64,000 bases of DNA, from positions 32,503 through 96,502 of the forward strand of contig JAVBPH010000028.1 of assembly GCA_031549725.1 (NCBI GenBank). Reading direction: 5' to 3'. The position numbers and the translations under genes were made by a program. The stretch comes from UBA937 sp031549725. GTDB taxonomy: Bacteria > Spirochaetota > Spirochaetia > Treponematales > Breznakiellaceae. Positions 49,860 through 58,651 of the stretch are shown one piece after another. The first letter of the stretch is position 1. The number at the start of each line of letters is the position of its first letter. Under the pieces are notes generated by a model that did no database searches, had not been told where the DNA came from, and saw only the letters and a program-made list of their open reading frames with translations.

Positions 49860-50112
49860 GCCTGATTCAGGAAAAAAGAAAAAAGAATCCCTAAGCTATG
49901 AAAAGGCCAGCCAGGATGACCTGCCTGAACTGACCGATTTGCAGATCATGGAATTAAGGCCCCGGTATCCTGAACATTTTAAGGCCGTAAAAAAATCAGT
50001 TCAAATCCGGCTTGATTCGGATGTGCTGGCCTTTTTTAAAAGTTTTGGGCCGGGGTACCAGACCAGGATAAATTCTGTTTTAAGGGAATACATGCTCCGG
50101 GCAAAAAAATAA
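49831..50112 (+). CDS. brnA: BrnA-family antitoxin
   Basis: Ninety-three residues. A charged N-terminal segment that would wrap the toxin is followed by a ribbon-helix-helix DNA-binding part, KKSVQIRLDSDVLAFFKS then GYQTRINSVLREYM. It should repress its own promoter. Order toxin-antitoxin is as usual for brnTA. Confidence 0.85.
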   Translation: MDTSKKISYRPDSGKKKKESLSYEKASQDDLPELTDLQIMELRPRYPEHFKAVKKSVQIRLDSDVLAFFKSFGPGYQTRINSVLREYMLRAKK

Positions 50113-50158
50113 CTTCCCCGGACTTGCGGCGGAATACATAAAGTTTTACATTATACCT

Positions 50159-51811
50159 ATGGATTGCCCTGTTTGTTCTTCTTCAAAGGGGAGGCTTTTG
50201 GAAACACCCCGGAGAAAATTCTTCCGTTGCGGTTACTGCGGTTTTTCCTGGGCCCATCCGGATTCTCTGCCTGATGAAGCTGCTGCGGCTCAACGGTACA
50301 GCAATCATCGGAATGATGCGGCCGACCAGGGGTATACCCAATTCCTTTCCGGAATAATAGAAAAAGCTTTTTTCTATTATTCCGGAAAACCCGAATCCGT
50401 TATTGACTGGGGGTCGGGGCCGTCGCCGGTAGCTTCCCGTATGTTGGAAGGGTTGGGGCTTTCGGTGTTTTCCTGGGACCCCAATTTTTCTTCATCTGAA
50501 ATTCCCCGGAAAGAATTTTACGATTTAGGCGTCTGTATTGAAACGGCGGAACATTTTATACATCCCCGGAAGGATTTTGCCGATTTCTTCCGGACCCTGA
50601 AACCCGGCGCCTATGCGGTTATTCATACCCATCTTGCCCCTGCGGATGATGATGCTTTCCTTCGCTGGTGGTATATCGAAGATATAACCCATGTATCTTT
50701 TTACAGCCGGTATTCCCTGGAAATCCTTGGGGCCATGGTTTCTGCCAGGGTAATCGCAGTGGAAAATGAAAAGCTGGCGGTTTTCAGAAAGCCCCTGCCG
50801 GTGATCGTAGCGGGAGGGGTGAATCTGGATATTGAAGGGGTTCCTTTTGAGCATTTTATCCCTCGGGATTCAAACCCGGGGGTTGTTAAATTTTCCCCCG
50901 GCGGGACCGGCAGGAATATAGCGGAAAACGCGGCCCGGTTGGGTTTAACGGTGGAACTGGTAAGTGCTATTGGGAATGATCCTTTTGGGAAGCAGATCTC
51001 AGAAGTAACGGAGCAAACCGGGGTAGGCATTGCGGGGCTGGAACAGGTTCCGGGTGAATCCACATCCACCTATGTATCTATTTTGGATGGAGAAGGCGAT
51101 ATGGTCAGCGCCATATCAGGTATGGGAATTTTTGACCGGATTACTCCGGATATAATAAAACCTGCCCTTGAAAGGGCTATGGAGTCGGCATTCAGAAAAT
51201 CCTACCGGGCGGATCCTTCCTGCCCTTTTTCCCTGCTGATTCTTGATGCAAATCTTCCGCCGGAAACCCTGCTGTATATCAGGGAAAGGTTCAAATCCAT
51301 CCCTGCCTGGTTTGATCCTGTTTCAACCACCAAGGCTAAAAGGGTTGCTGAATATCAAGACGGAATCCTGCTGAACCGTCTGGATTTTGTAAAACCTAAT
51401 CTGATAGAAGCCTTTGCATTAACCGGAAGGGCTCCCGGGGACGTTCCCGGCACATGGGATGATGAGTCCATGATTGTCCGGGATGTTCTGGAGGAATTAT
51501 ATGCAAAGGGAATCAAATATCTTTGTATCAGTTTGGGTGAGAAAGGTGTTTTAGCTTATAAGAACGGAACAGTAACGGAGTTCAAGCCGCCGGAAATAAG
51601 TGTGGTTTCAGCCACCGGGGCTGGGGACAGTTTTGTCGCCGGGGCAATTTGGAGTTACCTGGTTCACGGAGATGATTTTTTAAGGGATATCCGTTCCGGT
51701 TCGGCCGCTGCCGGGATTACCCTGATATCTGCCAAAGCGGTGTCCGACGATATGAGCGCCGGGGCGGTGGAATCAAAAATCCTGGAATGGGAACATCATA
51801 TTCGGGGATAA
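50159..51811 (+). CDS. Fusion: zinc-ribbon SAM methyltransferase + PfkB-type pseudouridine kinase
   Basis: 550 residues. Residues 1-30 are a zinc ribbon (C3, C6, C24, C27). Residues about 60-205 are a class I methyltransferase domain with motif I VIDWGSGPSP and ETAEHFIHP. From about 212 a complete PfkB kinase follows: VIVAGGVNLD, SPGGTGRNIAENAARLG and the catalytic SATGAGDSFVAGA. The kinase should phosphorylate pseudouridine, because psuG (the glycosidase for its product) is the next gene. No separate start is evident between the two halves, and the frame is continuous. The methylated substrate is unknown. No clear ribosome-binding site. Confidence 0.8.
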   Translation: MDCPVCSSSKGRLLETPRRKFFRCGYCGFSWAHPDSLPDEAAAAQRYSNHRNDAADQGYTQFLSGIIEKAFFYYSGKPESVIDWGSGPSPVASRMLEGLGLSVFSWDPNFSSSEIPRKEFYDLGVCIETAEHFIHPRKDFADFFRTLKPGAYAVIHTHLAPADDDAFLRWWYIEDITHVSFYSRYSLEILGAMVSARVIAVENEKLAVFRKPLPVIVAGGVNLDIEGVPFEHFIPRDSNPGVVKFSPGGTGRNIAENAARLGLTVELVSAIGNDPFGKQISEVTEQTGVGIAGLEQVPGESTSTYVSILDGEGDMVSAISGMGIFDRITPDIIKPALERAMESAFRKSYRADPSCPFSLLILDANLPPETLLYIRERFKSIPAWFDPVSTTKAKRVAEYQDGILLNRLDFVKPNLIEAFALTGRAPGDVPGTWDDESMIVRDVLEELYAKGIKYLCISLGEKGVLAYKNGTVTEFKPPEISVVSATGAGDSFVAGAIWSYLVHGDDFLRDIRSGSAAAGITLISAKAVSDDMSAGAVESKILEWEHHIRG

Positions 51812-52015
51812 GAAATCCGATTTTCCTGAAAAATGACCAGGTTGCTGATGGGGACGGATACTTTAGTTTAAAAAAGTAAGATTTACGAAACTTTTATATT
51901 TATTTATTTAAAATTGCGCTAAAATAATAAATAAAGTCATCCATGGATGATAAAAAAATCCGAATGGTTCATCCATTTTTGTTTTTGATTTATTTTTTGA
52001 GGAACTTTTAAAATT

Positions 52016-52157
52016 GAGGTTTTTTTCAAAATATCAGATTTTGAAAAGGCAATCTTAGACGTGACCGCGGAAAAAACACTATCTTGTTTAAAGATAAAGA
52101 AATAGAGTTTTTCCTGCATAGCAGTTTTTAAAACTAACCGGGTTTTGAAAAAGGCTC
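52016..52157. repeat. Repeat family A, copy 2 (142 bp, complete)
   Basis: Three hairpins: GAGGTTTTTTTCAAAAT.../TTTTGAAAA, a central one with GGAAAAA...TTTTTCC, and a right one TTAAAACtaaccGGGTTTTGAAAAAGGCTC. The ends GAGG(C/T)TTTTT and AAAAAGGCTC are inverted relative to each other. It lies between the kinase fusion and psuG. The rest of the gap (51812-52015) holds nothing I can identify. Confidence 0.7.
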
Positions 52158-52198
52158 ACTCAGCTGTATTTTTGCGGGGTTCCCATATTGGAGTTTTT

Positions 52199-53137
52199 AT
52201 GGAGAAAGAGAAGTTGTTTAAGGATTATCTTGATATTTCCGGTGAAGTGGAAGACGCCCTGAAAAAGGGATTGCCCGTGGTTGCCCTGGAATCAACCATT
52301 ATCAGCCATGGTATGCCCTATCCGAAAAATGCGGAGACCGCCAGGTTGGTGGAAAAAACTATCCGGGACCATGGGGCTGTTCCTGCTACCATTGCCATAT
52401 TAAAAGGGCGGCTCAAGGCGGGCCTTTCGGATAATGAAATAGAGTATCTGGCAAAATCAGGCCAGGCGGTGACCAAGTGCAGCCGACGGGATTTTCCCTT
52501 TGTGATTGCCCAGGGTATGGACGGAGCCACCACCGTGGCGGGTACCATGATCGTGGCGGACCTGGCGGGGATCCGTATTTTTGCCACCGGCGGAATCGGG
52601 GGAGTCCACCGGTTTGCCCAGGAAACGTTTGATATTTCTGCGGATCTTCAGGAGCTGGCCCATACCAGCGTAGCGGTGGTCTGTGCCGGGGCGAAGAGCA
52701 TTCTTGATTTGCCTTTGACTCTGGAATATCTGGAAACCCTGGGAGTTCCGGTGGTGGGTTACGGCACGGACGAACTGCCCGCATTTTTTACCAGGGAATC
52801 GGGCCTCAGGGTTGATTGGCGGGTGGATACCCCGGAAGAACTTGCCAAAGCTCTTAAGGTAAAATGGGACCTGGGACTTTCCGGTGGTGTCCTGGTGACG
52901 AATCCCATTCCTGAAAAATATTCCATGCCTAAAAAGGATATTGATATGGTCATTGATAAAGCCCTGGAGGAAGCCCGGAAAAAGGGAATCAAAGGAAAAG
53001 CCACAACCCCTTTCCTGCTGGGAAAAATTGTTGAACTATCCCAGGGAAAAAGCCTGGAAGCCAATATCCAACTTGTTTTGAATAATGCCAAGGTGGCCGC
53101 GGGTATAGCAAAATCCTTTGCTGCGATGGACCGCTGA
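52199..53137 (+). CDS. psuG: Pseudouridine-5'-phosphate glycosidase
   Basis: Splits pseudouridine 5'-phosphate to uracil and ribose 5-phosphate. The N-terminal VVALESTIISHGMPYP, the GATTVAGTM block, FATGGIGGVHR and the C-terminal VTNPIPEKYS are characteristic. About 312 residues. The ATG at 52199 (TTGGAG upstream) is chosen because the longer frame runs into repeat A. With the upstream kinase it forms a complete pseudouridine salvage pair. Confidence 0.95.
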   Translation: MEKEKLFKDYLDISGEVEDALKKGLPVVALESTIISHGMPYPKNAETARLVEKTIRDHGAVPATIAILKGRLKAGLSDNEIEYLAKSGQAVTKCSRRDFPFVIAQGMDGATTVAGTMIVADLAGIRIFATGGIGGVHRFAQETFDISADLQELAHTSVAVVCAGAKSILDLPLTLEYLETLGVPVVGYGTDELPAFFTRESGLRVDWRVDTPEELAKALKVKWDLGLSGGVLVTNPIPEKYSMPKKDIDMVIDKALEEARKKGIKGKATTPFLLGKIVELSQGKSLEANIQLVLNNAKVAAGIAKSFAAMDR

Positions 53138-53150
53138 AGGAACAGGATTA

Positions 53151-54233
53151 ATGGCTGATACTTTTTTTAAAGATATTATTAATCCCCAGTTTAAACATAC
53201 CGCTTCCCTGGATATAAGCCAGGGCGGGAAAGTTCTGGTTATCAGTGATTTTCATATGGGAAACGGCGGCCGAAACGATGATCTGAACAGGAATGGTCCG
53301 CTGCTGACGGAAATTCTTGAAAATTATTATCTGCCTAATAATTATTATCTGGTATTAAACGGTGATATTGAAGAACTCCAGCGATTTTCCCTTTCGGTGA
53401 TCAGGAATCACTGGAAACATCTTTACGAAGTTCTTGGCCGGTTTGCAGAAAAGGACCGGCTGTTCAAAAATATCGGCAACCACGATGAAAGTCTTATTTT
53501 TGAAAAAAAATACCCCTTTAAACTTTTTAATGCCGTACATATTAAAACCGGCAGCGTTCCGGTCTATGTATATCACGGACATCAGTCTTCCGAGATGTAC
53601 AACAAATATAATAATTTGATCAGACTGAGTCTGCGGTATTTATTGAAACCCATCGGAGTAAAAAATATTTCCAGTGCCCGGAGTCCCCATAAACGTTTTT
53701 TTGTGGAAAAACAGGCATACAAGTTTTCCCTGGAAAACAACTGCATTTCCATTATCGGGCATACCCACCGGCCTCTGTTTGAATCCTTGGGCCGGTTTGA
53801 ATATATCAAATTTGAGATTGAACGGCTCTGCAGGGATTATCCTTCATCCAGCGGAGCGGAGCAGGAAAAAATCGCCAAGGAAGTCGGTGCCCTCCGGTAT
53901 GAACTGGGAAAACTAAAACGGTCGGAGCGGCGGGATATTTTAAGGCAAAGCCTTTACGGTGATGAACTGCCCGTTCCCTGTCTTTTTAATTCCGGAAGCT
54001 CTATTGGCAAAAAAGGTATTAATGCAATCGAACTGGATAACCGGAATATTTCCCTGGTGTATTGGTATACTGAAGGTGAAGGGAAAAAGTTCGTCAGCCG
54101 CGGCGGTTATGAAATTACTAAGCTCCGCAACTCATCTGCCCGCCGGGCAGTCCTTAATGATGACCAGCTGAAATACGTGGAAGCCAAAATCCATTTATTA
54201 GGCAACGGAAATAAGATAGCCCAGAGAGATTAA
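53151..54233 (+). CDS. Calcineurin-like metallophosphoesterase
   Basis: About 360 residues from MADTFFKD (AAGGAACAGG upstream). The binuclear metal motifs are complete: ISDFHMGNGG, NGDIEE, GNHDES, YHGHQ and GHTHRP. It resembles LpxH-like or UDP-sugar phosphoesterases, but helical insertions of about 70 residues near 225-290 make the substrate unclear. It starts 13 bases after psuG, likely in the same transcript. Confidence 0.8.
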   Translation: MADTFFKDIINPQFKHTASLDISQGGKVLVISDFHMGNGGRNDDLNRNGPLLTEILENYYLPNNYYLVLNGDIEELQRFSLSVIRNHWKHLYEVLGRFAEKDRLFKNIGNHDESLIFEKKYPFKLFNAVHIKTGSVPVYVYHGHQSSEMYNKYNNLIRLSLRYLLKPIGVKNISSARSPHKRFFVEKQAYKFSLENNCISIIGHTHRPLFESLGRFEYIKFEIERLCRDYPSSSGAEQEKIAKEVGALRYELGKLKRSERRDILRQSLYGDELPVPCLFNSGSSIGKKGINAIELDNRNISLVYWYTEGEGKKFVSRGGYEITKLRNSSARRAVLNDDQLKYVEAKIHLLGNGNKIAQRD

Positions 54234-54248
54234 AAAGGAAAAGGAAGG

Positions 54249-54285
54249 GGTATTTTCAAAACTAACCAAGTTTTGAAAATGTCCC
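54249..54285. repeat. Repeat family A fragment
   Basis: TATTTTCAAAACTAACCAAG followed by TTTTGAAAAT reproduces the right-hand hairpin of the complete family A copy (AAAACTAACCGGGTTTTGAAAA). The left and central parts are missing. Confidence 0.5.
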
Positions 54286-54329
54286 GGAATATTTCTCTGA
54301 GATACTTTTGTATAATCAATGAAAACAAA

Positions 54330-54399
54330 AAACTCATCCGCCCGGCGGATGAGTTTTTTTGTTGAAAGACCTTACTGTCCGCTTTTCAGCGGACAGTAA
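54330..54399. terminator. Bidirectional terminator and adjacent perfect inverted repeat
   Basis: AAAAAACTCATCCG, five bases, CGGATGAGTTTTTTT is a bidirectional terminator between the convergent phosphoesterase and nhaC genes. Eleven bases further, TTACTGTCCGC-6-GCGGACAGTAA (54372-54399) is a second perfect stem without T run. Confidence 0.85.
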
Positions 54400-54436
54400 A
54401 CATGCTGCGAATAAACAGCTTACCTAAAAGATCCTG

Positions 54437-56014
54437 TTAATTTGCCTGGCCGGCTGCTTTTTCCTTTCCGGGAAATATTTTTGGCATAACCAGCAGTACA
54501 ATCACCAGCAGGATGAAAGATAAGGGGGTGGTAACGGCGAGGGCCGTACTAAACCCGATTTTTCCCACAAAACCGGCTACAATGTATCCAATAAAGCAGA
54601 TAATCGCCACGGTAACCGCGTAGGGAATCTGGGTCCTCACGTGATCAATATGGTTGCAGCCTGCACCGGTGGATGAAAGAATCGTGGTATCCGAAATGGG
54701 TGAGCAGTGGTCCCCGAAAACCGAACCCGCCAGGACCGCCGAAAGGGCTATGACCGAAAGATGGGGCGCCGCAATTTCACAGACCGCCACCACAATGGGG
54801 ATAAGTATACCGAAGGTTCCCCAGGATGTTCCCGTGGCAAAGGACAGACAGGCTGCAATAATGAACATAATGGCAGGAATGAACGCCACCGGCATATTGG
54901 AATCCTGAACCAGGGCCGCCACATAGGGGCCTGTTAAAAGCAGGTCCCGGCAAACACCGCTGATAGTCCATGCCAGGGCAAGGATAACCAGTGCGGGAAC
55001 CATGGATTTTATTCCGGCTACCACAGCCTTGAAGAAATCCGGGAAGGACATAAGCTTCCTGGGAACAAAAAGGAAGAAGGCCACAAAGAGGGCTCCAAAT
55101 CCTCCCAGGGATAGGGCGGTCCCTGCATCGGTATCGCCGAAGGCCTGGAAAACAGTTTTCCCTGCTTCGCTCCAAAGACCACCGTAGAAAAGCATGGCCA
55201 GCACGGAAAAGATCACCAGGAATAATACCGGGACGATCAGGTCCAGGACTTTTCCTTTTTCGGAAATAGTCAGTTTGGACAATTCGCTCTCACTCTCGGT
55301 ATCCGAATCGATAAAATGGACATCCCCCAGGGTTTCGGCTTTCCGCTGGGCAGCCGCCATGGGGCCGAAATCCGACTTTTTCCGGGCCGCCATCCAGAAT
55401 ACCATAAAAATAGTAAGTACCGCATAGAGGTTCATGGGAATGGAACTTACAAAGGCCTGCATACCGCCCATGGTCCCTTCGCCGGGATAATAACTGATGA
55501 CACTGGCTGCCCATGAAGAGATAGGAGCAATAATACAAACCGGCGCCGCGGTGGCGTCGATCAGGTAGGCCAATTTTTCCCTGGAAATATGCTGCCGGTC
55601 GGTGACGGGTTTCATTACCGTCCCTACGGTGAGGCAATTGAAATAATCATCCACAAAAATAAGGATTCCCAGAAAACCCGTGGCTACTCCGGCGCTGCGG
55701 CGGGTCTTCAGTTTTCTTGATGCCCAGTTTCCATAGGCTTTGGAACCCCCTGCCCGGGTAATTACCGCCACCAATGCACCCAGCATACAGAGGAAGATCA
55801 CCATGGACGCATTATCGCCCACCTTGGAGATCATCAGGTCCGTGGTAACATTGAAAATGCCGACAAACCCAAGACCTCCGGCAAAGCTGTAAATAATCGT
55901 GCCTGACATAATTCCCAGAAGAAGCGAAAAAATAACTTCCTTGGTTATCAGGGCCAGTGAAATTGCGATTATCGGGGGAATGATCGAAAGGATTCCCACG
56001 TCTATTGCATCCAT
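54437..56014 (-). CDS. nhaC: NhaC-family Na+/H+ antiporter
   Basis: 525 residues and about 12-13 membrane segments. The family blocks are IFVDDYFNCLTVGTVM, PISSWAASVISYY, LSFATGTSWGTFGILIP and FGDHCSPISDTTILSSTGA. It probably exchanges sodium and protons across the inner membrane, useful in sodium-using spirochaetes. Single gene transcribed leftward. Confidence 0.9.
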   Translation of the reverse strand: MDAIDVGILSIIPPIIAISLALITKEVIFSLLLGIMSGTIIYSFAGGLGFVGIFNVTTDLMISKVGDNASMVIFLCMLGALVAVITRAGGSKAYGNWASRKLKTRRSAGVATGFLGILIFVDDYFNCLTVGTVMKPVTDRQHISREKLAYLIDATAAPVCIIAPISSWAASVISYYPGEGTMGGMQAFVSSIPMNLYAVLTIFMVFWMAARKKSDFGPMAAAQRKAETLGDVHFIDSDTESESELSKLTISEKGKVLDLIVPVLFLVIFSVLAMLFYGGLWSEAGKTVFQAFGDTDAGTALSLGGFGALFVAFFLFVPRKLMSFPDFFKAVVAGIKSMVPALVILALAWTISGVCRDLLLTGPYVAALVQDSNMPVAFIPAIMFIIAACLSFATGTSWGTFGILIPIVVAVCEIAAPHLSVIALSAVLAGSVFGDHCSPISDTTILSSTGAGCNHIDHVRTQIPYAVTVAIICFIGYIVAGFVGKIGFSTALAVTTPLSFILLVIVLLVMPKIFPGKEKAAGQAN

Positions 56015-56119
56015 ATTTGAAACCTCCTATTTTCCTGATAAATTCTTATAAGATATTATTGTAAATGCGAGTAGGCGGTTTAGGCAAGAAAAAATAAAAA
56101 AAACGTGAGAACAGGACCG

Positions 56120-56270
56120 TAAAAAATCAACAACACGCCGCAAGCAGCGTGTATGTTGGTTCTGTAAGGTATGGATTATATGCAGGTTTCATACACACTA
56201 CAATTTCTTTGCTGCTTCAAAGAATCGCCCTAAAGAGTGTATATGAAACCCGCAGCCTTCCAATCAAAAA
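56120..56270 (+). repeat. Repeat family B, copy 3
   Basis: AAAAAATCAACA, a GCAA-loop stem ACGCCGCAAGCAGCGT, TATGTTGGTTCTGTAAGG, TATGGATTATATGCAGGTTT, then the stem GTTTCATACAC...GTGTATATGAAAC and CAGCCTTCCAATCAAAAA. The 38-base core matches copy 1 with one change. It occupies the gap between nhaC and mgtE. Confidence 0.75.
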
Positions 56271-56288
56271 GATTTTAGAATCCCGGAT

Positions 56289-57653
56289 TTATAAAACGAG
56301 TATCTTTGATGCTATGGAAAAATAAATGACCAGGGCCAGGGCATCCACAATGGTGGTAATCAGCGGACCCGCCATAATAGCCGGGTCCATCTTAAGGGCC
56401 TTTGCCCCAATAGGAAGGATACCTCCCACCAGTTTTGCAAAGGTAACCGTGGCAATTAATGTCATAGAAACGGCTATGGTTACCTCCAGGCTGGTATGGC
56501 TTAAAATCATCATGCGGAAGCAATTGACCACCGCCAAAAGGGTGCCCGCTATAAGTCCGACCCGCAGTTCCTTCCATAATACCTTTCCCCAGTCCATAAG
56601 GGTAATTTCTCCCAGGGCAAGACCGCGGATAATCAGGGTGGATGACTGGGACCCGGCATTTCCGCCGGAATCCATGAGCATGGGAATAAATGCGGTAAGG
56701 ATCACCGCGGTGCTCAGGAGGTTTTCATAATGGGCAATGATTCCCCCGGTAAAAGTGGCGGAGACCATCAGTACCAGAAGCCAGACAATACGGTTTTTTG
56801 CCAGGGCGAACACCCCGGTATCCAGGTATTCCTTATCCGAGGGTTTCATGGCGGCCATCTTTTCAAAGTCTTCGGTATTTTCCTGTTCGATGACGTCAAT
56901 CACGTCGTCAACGGTAATAATACCGATCAGCCTGTTTTCGTTATCCACCACTGGAATGGCCATGAGGTCGTATTTCCTGATCAGCTCCGCCACGCTTTCC
57001 TGGTCATCCAGGGCTTTGACCATGACAATATCGGTTTCCATGATATCCCCGACTTTAACATCATCCTCGGCCAGCACCAGATGCCGCAGGGAAACTATGC
57101 CCTGGAGTTTCCGGGTAGAATCCAGGACGTAACAGGAATAGATGGTTTCCTTATCCATCCCGGTTTCCTTGATGCGTTTTAAAGCATCCGCCGCGGTCAT
57201 GTTTTTTTTCAGGTCCATGTACTCAATGGTCATCAATCCCCCGGCGGAGTTATCCGGGTACCGGAGGAACTGGTTGATCAAACCCCGTTCCTGCCGGGAG
57301 GAATTGGCCAGGATGGTCCTCACAAAATTGGCGGGCATTTCACCCAGGAAGTCTATTTTATCGTCGAAACTGAGTTCATCATAAATATGATTGAGGAGCC
57401 CCGCATGGGCCGCTGCGGCGGAAGCAATATGGCGCTGCTGCCCGGAACTAAGGTAGGAAAAGGCCTCCGCCGCCTCATCCTTGGGAAGCAGCCGGAAAAG
57501 AATGGCGCAGTTTTCAGGCGGGAGATCTTCAAAAACTTCTGCCAGGTCAACCGGATAAACATCTTTTAATTTCTTGGTTAAAGCTTCATAGGCCTTTTCC
57601 TCCAGAAGCTGATCAATTAATTCCAGAAGTTCATTTTTGTTAACCTGTTCCAT
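56289..57653 (-). CDS. mgtE: MgtE-type magnesium transporter
   Basis: About 454 residues from MEQVNKNELLEL; an upstream in-frame ATG at 57686 adds 11 residues. The N domain has ENCAILFRLLPKDEAAEAF, then two CBS domains (about 130-260: VSLRHLVLAEDDVKVGDIM, LIGIITVDDVIDVI), then five C-terminal spans with MLMDSGGNAGSQSSTL, the selectivity part. Mg2+ import gated by the CBS region is established for the family. Confidence 0.95.
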   Translation of the reverse strand: MEQVNKNELLELIDQLLEEKAYEALTKKLKDVYPVDLAEVFEDLPPENCAILFRLLPKDEAAEAFSYLSSGQQRHIASAAAAHAGLLNHIYDELSFDDKIDFLGEMPANFVRTILANSSRQERGLINQFLRYPDNSAGGLMTIEYMDLKKNMTAADALKRIKETGMDKETIYSCYVLDSTRKLQGIVSLRHLVLAEDDVKVGDIMETDIVMVKALDDQESVAELIRKYDLMAIPVVDNENRLIGIITVDDVIDVIEQENTEDFEKMAAMKPSDKEYLDTGVFALAKNRIVWLLVLMVSATFTGGIIAHYENLLSTAVILTAFIPMLMDSGGNAGSQSSTLIIRGLALGEITLMDWGKVLWKELRVGLIAGTLLAVVNCFRMMILSHTSLEVTIAVSMTLIATVTFAKLVGGILPIGAKALKMDPAIMAGPLITTIVDALALVIYFSIASKILVL

Positions 57654-57997
57654 TTTCCCCGCCCCCCTGGTATTTTGATGCTGCATATCCTGTTAAAGGA
57701 ACAAACCAGAAATACCGATTTCTATAATAAGGAAACTTTTAAAAGCTTCAATTTTCAGAGATTTCCTTAAGTACCGTTTTTGAACCCGCCGGTATTGTAG
57801 GTGCTTTTGATAAGCTTGACGTATCTGCGGAGAACAGTCAATTATAGTATGAGAGCTTTAAAAGTTCGGTCCATGGTTTTTTGACCCTTTTGGTGAATGC
57901 CGCACAGGATCTTCTTTTTCCGCTCAAACAGGAAACAGGTCCAGCATGCAATAGGCTGAACCTGTCATAATAATCAGGTTTGGGAGAGCCAGATATT

Positions 57998-58603
57998 TTG
58001 GGAAGAGTAATTGTTTTAATACTGCTTATTATAGTCCTAGCCGTGGGTGGTATAGTTTGGTTTGACTACCTGAATGTAATAGATGCAAAGTCGATGATGG
58101 CCCCGGCGCTTAGGCTGGTGGGGCTTGCCCCCCGTTCTCAGCCGGAAACCACCGGGGAGGAACCTATTTCTCTGGATCAGGAACGTCTGGCGGCCCGGCT
58201 GGAAGCCCTGGAACTTCAGGCCCTCGAGCTCCGTCAGCGTGAAGAGGCTATTATTGCCGGCGAAGGCAAAATCCTGCAGATGTCCCAGGAACTGGAAGAC
58301 CGGCAGAAAATGCTGGATGACCGGGAAAATTCTATCATTATTAGGGAAAAAGAGACCGATGATAGAGGTAAGAACATCGAACGGATAGCCCGAAATCTGA
58401 TTGGTATGCCCCCGGAGCGAGCGGTGGCTATTTTAGCCAAAACAAACGATCAGGATGCCATCGATGTACTTCGGAAGACCGAGGAAATAGCCCAGACCGA
58501 GGGAACCACTTCAATCGTCCCTTACTGGTTATCCCTTCTGCCGCCTGAGCAGGCAGCGGAATTGCAGCGTAAGATGGCGGGTAAGCCCACTACTCTGAAC
58601 TAG
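57998..58603 (+). CDS. flbB: Periplasmic flagellar collar protein FlbB
   Basis: About 201 residues. The start is a TTG at 57998 with GGGAGAG nine bases upstream; an in-frame TTG at 57980 lacks such a site. A membrane anchor at about residues 4-25 (VIVLILLIIVLAVGGIVWF) is followed by a coiled coil (about 60-125) and a C-terminal helical MgtE-N-like part (GMPPERAVAILAKT...LSLLPPEQAAELQRKMAG). FlbB scaffolds the spirochaete motor collar. The 57687-57979 stretch before it has no gene; the operon promoter should be there but no convincing one was found. Confidence 0.85.
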   Translation: MGRVIVLILLIIVLAVGGIVWFDYLNVIDAKSMMAPALRLVGLAPRSQPETTGEEPISLDQERLAARLEALELQALELRQREEAIIAGEGKILQMSQELEDRQKMLDDRENSIIIREKETDDRGKNIERIARNLIGMPPERAVAILAKTNDQDAIDVLRKTEEIAQTEGTTSIVPYWLSLLPPEQAAELQRKMAGKPTTLN

Positions 58604-58651
58604 CAAAAAACCTCCGTCTCCGAAGCATGTTCATCTATGAGGAGGCGGGAG

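Noticed and set aside
52145..52198. N-terminal extension of PsuG
   Set aside because: It is encoded by the end of a family A repeat; the ATG at 52199 has a good ribosome-binding site and fits the family start.
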